Below are positions 63,824 through 64,000 of a stretch of 64,000 bases of DNA, one piece after another. The notes below the pieces were generated by a model that saw nothing but the letters and a program-made list of their open reading frames with translations, did not search any database and was not told the origin of the DNA. The stretch comes from JACQFK01 sp036383955 (GTDB lineage Bacteria; Planctomycetota; MHYJ01; JACPRB01). The first letter of the stretch is position 1. Each line of letters starts with the position of its first letter. The stretch covers positions 13,990-77,989 of the forward strand of contig DASVNH010000044.1 in the NCBI GenBank assembly GCA_036383955.1, in the 5' to 3' direction. The translations under genes were made by a program, and so were the position numbers.

Positions 63824-64000
63824 CGGGCTTTCGACCTCGCTGCGGAGGGCGTCGACGACCTCCCCGTCCGAGACCTCCGGGCACTCCATGAAAAAGCGGG
63901 ACACGGAGCCGAAGTACGCGGGCTGGGCGAGGCAGATCACGTCGTCGGCCCCCCGCTGGAAGCCCGCGATCCGCCCGGCGGGGGCGGCGGCCGGCGCCAC
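63815..64000 (-). CDS. Phosphoribosyltransferase family protein, C-terminal part
   Basis: 61 codons in the window, running off its right edge. The end VAPAAAPAGRIAGFQRGADDVICLAQPAYFGSVSRFFMECPEVSDGEVVDAL fits the C-terminus of small PRTase-domain proteins (pattern 'ADxVxCL-x-x-P-x-x-FxxVxxxFxxFxxVSDxEV'). Such proteins often lie beside universal stress proteins. Confidence 0.7.
   Translation of the reverse strand: MAPAAAPAGRIAGFQRGADDVICLAQPAYFGSVSRFFMECPEVSDGEVVDALRSEVESPLE

Overview
The window is very GC-rich, densely coding bacterial chromosome (I estimate about 70 % GC; not computed). The gene content points to an uncultured member of the Planctomycetota: an ECF sigma factor of the Sigma70_ECF type beside a Ser/Thr kinase, a TPR/DUF1570-type metallopeptidase, a secretin-like protein with a duplicated module, zinc-ribbon plus transmembrane proteins, PQQ-type propellers and a ThuA-domain protein. 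No phylogenetic marker was compared, so the assignment is an inference.

Layout. 1-10.6 kb: histidine catabolism genes hutU and hutH (minus strand) around three plus-strand genes (secretin-like, two zinc-ribbon proteins), then an archease, lipoprotein and rtcB RNA-repair run. 10.6-16 kb: an SGNH hydrolase, a SelW-like selenoprotein gene with an in-frame TGA, a DUF502 membrane protein and the rlmN-plsY-gpsA operon. 16-30 kb: a PQQ propeller, a ParB-like protein, gamma-glutamyltransferase, an AsmA-like giant, ftcD-cobB and a large TPR metallopeptidase. 30-36 kb: a DksA/TraR protein, an ECF sigma factor operon with a very large anti-sigma-like membrane protein, ThuA, and a CheX-like/receiver pair. 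36-44 kb: a CDF metal exporter, small regulators, and the replication genes gyrB, dciA-like and dnaN, followed by an Rsm22-type methyltransferase. 44.6-47.1 kb: tRNA-Gly(CCC) with a 2.4-kb integrated island bounded by 47-bp direct repeats. 47-54.9 kb: response regulators, a kinase/sigma pair and envelope proteins (beta barrels, OprB-like porin, Tyr-rich secreted protein). 55-64 kb: a stress and storage block (PPK2, SulP, glycogen debranching enzyme, SCP2, NarL-type regulator, Hsp20, tandem UspA, phosphoribosyltransferase).

Genome-wide habits visible here: (1) gaps between convergent genes carry a distinctive inverted element whose arms are degenerate 7-nt tandem repeats private to each copy, around a conserved C-run/G-run core; two copies enclose a small plus-strand gene. 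(2) About ten start codons lie 6-10 nt after a TANNNT box with no ribosome-binding site, suggesting common leaderless transcription. (3) Six secreted proteins start with a 9-13-residue nearly uncharged hydrophobic stretch ending in Gln-Asp/Glu, much shorter than a normal signal peptide. (4) Start/stop overlaps of the ATGA/GTGA type link many co-directional genes.
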